A stretch of DNA of 64,000 nucleotides from Bacillota bacterium. GTDB taxonomy: Bacteria > Bacillota > Clostridia > Oscillospirales > Acutalibacteraceae. Positions 63,222 through 64,000 of the stretch are shown here, one piece after another. The stretch's first letter is position 1; the number at the start of each line of letters is the position of its first letter. Under the pieces are notes generated by a model that was not told the DNA's origin, did not search any database, and was given only the letters and a program-made list of their open reading frames with translations. The stretch is from NCBI GenBank assembly GCA_023416955.1, contig JAEZGM010000019.1:248001-312000 (forward strand), read 5' to 3'. The translations under genes were made by a program, and so were the position numbers.

Positions 63222-63316
63222 TTTCCATTCCTCTCTCCATTATGACATTATTGAAAAGCATGGATTCATGCTTTACAAAACGAGACAAAATGATACAATA
63301 ATTCATGTTTATATAG

Positions 63317-63324
63317 AAGCGCTT
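63317..63324. promoter_or_regulatory. AAGCGCTT cre-like palindrome upstream of GH2 gene
   Basis: Lies about 100 bases before the GH2 start in AGAAGCGCTTAATA. It matches the core of CcpA/LacI-type operators but not the flanks of the full consensus. The same core is at the start of the other large hydrolase. Confidence 0.3.
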
Positions 63325-63571
63325 AATAATCGACATAATGCGAGTAATTAAAATACAGGAGAATTTTAAGGGAAATTATATATAAATATAATTAAAAAAT
63401 ATTATAAGTTAAAAATTTTTTATTAATTATAAATATATCATTTACTGTAAATGTTTCAATATAATGGATAATTTTGGATAATCTAATCCATAAAGAGGAT
63501 TAAAAAATCCATAAATTTTCATTACGCCGCTTTCACTTCAGATGGTTGAAACCGATATGATTGCATCAAAT

Positions 63572-63622
63572 AAAAAGGAGGTGCTGCAAAATGAGTGAAG
63601 ACCGATTTTGCAGTACCTTTTT
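63572..63622. repeat. TGCAAAAT hairpin family copy 4
   Basis: GGTGCTGCAAAAT pairs with ATTTTGCAGTACC, with a three-base bulge further down the stem, flanked by A-run and T-run. It is the least perfect copy. No gene ends here on the plus strand, so it may be a mobile or relic copy. Confidence 0.6.
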
Positions 63623-63732
63623 GACGGGCTATGTTCTACCCTGTACGACGGGAATTCCATCATATACACTTTTATGCATAATTTTGCCGGATGTGATGGA
63701 AAGCAATGCAAACTTATGCTATTATTATAATA

Positions 63733-63820
63733 AAGTAATCACTGAATAAAGCGATTCGGAATCCACTTAGTACAGTAACTTGGCGGCTTCGAATTGCTGC
63801 GATTTAATCATTGTTTACTT
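63733..63820 (-). repeat. Palindromic element copy 3, 88 bp, inverted
   Basis: Read on the minus strand it starts AAGTAAACAATGATTAAA, shares GCAATTCGAAGCCGC with the 32643 copies, and ends TTTATTCAGTGATTACTT. It keeps the terminal and inner pairing while differing in sequence, the pattern expected of a structured element. Confidence 0.75.
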
Positions 63821-63937
63821 AATAAAGATGATACTCGCGGCTGCCGACAGTCAAACAGTACCGTGAATGCCTTTGCAGAGCGGCATGAAATAGTTCATAG
63901 CCTGTACTGCGAAATAATATTTTTAGGAGACGGTTAT

Positions 63938-64000
63938 ATGCACAAAAATAAATTAGTTGTTGTGGGAGTCGGACATGTTGGGTCGTATGTTTTGGCGGAT
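63938..64000 (+). CDS. Start of a lactate/malate dehydrogenase-like gene (3' truncated)
   Basis: ATG 63938 with TAGGAGACGG before it. Twenty-one codons are visible, with a GVGHVGS nucleotide loop after MHKNKLVVV, as in L-lactate and related 2-hydroxyacid dehydrogenases. The rest lies outside the window, so the substrate cannot be told. Confidence 0.65.
   Translation, partial: MHKNKLVVVGVGHVGSYVLAD

Larger units (their letters stand above)
63222..63937. other. 716-base AT-rich intergenic region with two repeat elements
   Basis: Contains the upstream region of the GH2 gene with AAGCGCTT at 63317-63324, a long AT-rich stretch with TTGGAT/ATCCAT inverted motifs around 63462-63510, a TGCAAAAT hairpin (63572-63622) and a 90-bp family palindrome (63733-63820). 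A 52-codon ORF starting inside the hairpin is probably not real. The start of the next gene is at 63938. Confidence 0.6.

Noticed and set aside
63561..63749. 62-codon plus-strand ORF near the window end
   Set aside because: It starts within or beside a hairpin and ends inside a palindromic element; low-complexity composition and no family features.

Overview
The window reads as a chromosomal segment of a Gram-positive, spore-forming, anaerobic Clostridia-type bacterium, probably of the Oscillospiraceae/Ruminococcaceae. This is inferred from strong GGAGG ribosome sites, a YpeB spore-germination protein, YesM/YesN and CUT1 sugar-uptake genes typical of Firmicutes, PBSX-type tail genes, and a dockerin-like protein. 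No rRNA, tRNA, CRISPR array, transposase or integrase was recognised.

Layout. (1) 1-4550: the 3' part of a contractile phage-tail or tailocin cluster (tail protein end, tiny ORF, LysM protein, hub, gpV-like, gp25-like, baseplate J, tail protein I, short fibre-like protein). It ends directly at hflX (4620-5870), with no lysis or head genes visible. (2) 6056-6897: two small minus-strand genes, one a flavin-reductase-like protein. (3) 7090-15064: a complete arginine operon argG-H-C-J-B-D-F with a consensus promoter, an ARG-box-like operator and a closing terminator. (4) 15168-24926: ypeB, a membrane GGDEF/EAL protein with a degenerate GGDKF site, a class B PBP coupled to an FHA-FtsW/RodA fusion, a pyridoxamine-kinase-like gene, a GlmU-like acyltransferase and a dockerin-tailed secreted protein. 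(5) 25053-28837: a candidate small RNA, a glycosyltransferase/PlsC lipid pair and rlmD. (6) 28838-34850: an AT-richer accessory island of short unrelated genes (anchored protease, methyltransferase, DUF1801/YdeI proteins, HEAQH protein, GNAT, Cys-rich protein, glutaredoxin-like protein) with a tandem pair of 93-bp palindromic elements. (7) 34854-63221: a large glycan-utilisation locus. (8) 63938-end: the start of a lactate-dehydrogenase-like gene.

How the glycan locus fits together (mostly inference): two very large secreted enzymes, a clan GH-D-like hydrolase carrying an inserted SGNH esterase (2304 aa) and a GH2 beta-galactosidase carrying inserted LamG-like domains (2102 aa), would attack an acetylated, galactose-containing polymer outside the cell. 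They share a C-terminal module of about 80 aa that I cannot name. A lipoprotein plus two permeases (no ATPase gene here) import oligosaccharides under a YesM/YesN two-component system. An intracellular SGNH esterase, three tandem Gfo/Idh/MocA oxidoreductases and the uronate pathway UxaC-UxuB-UxuA then process the products, with a divergent AraC regulator. KDG kinase and aldolase are not in the window.

Three structural novelties stand out beyond the genes: a dispersed family of short hairpins built on TGCAAAAT, a second family of palindromic elements of about 90 bp (three copies), and a candidate C-rich sRNA with a consensus promoter and intrinsic terminator.
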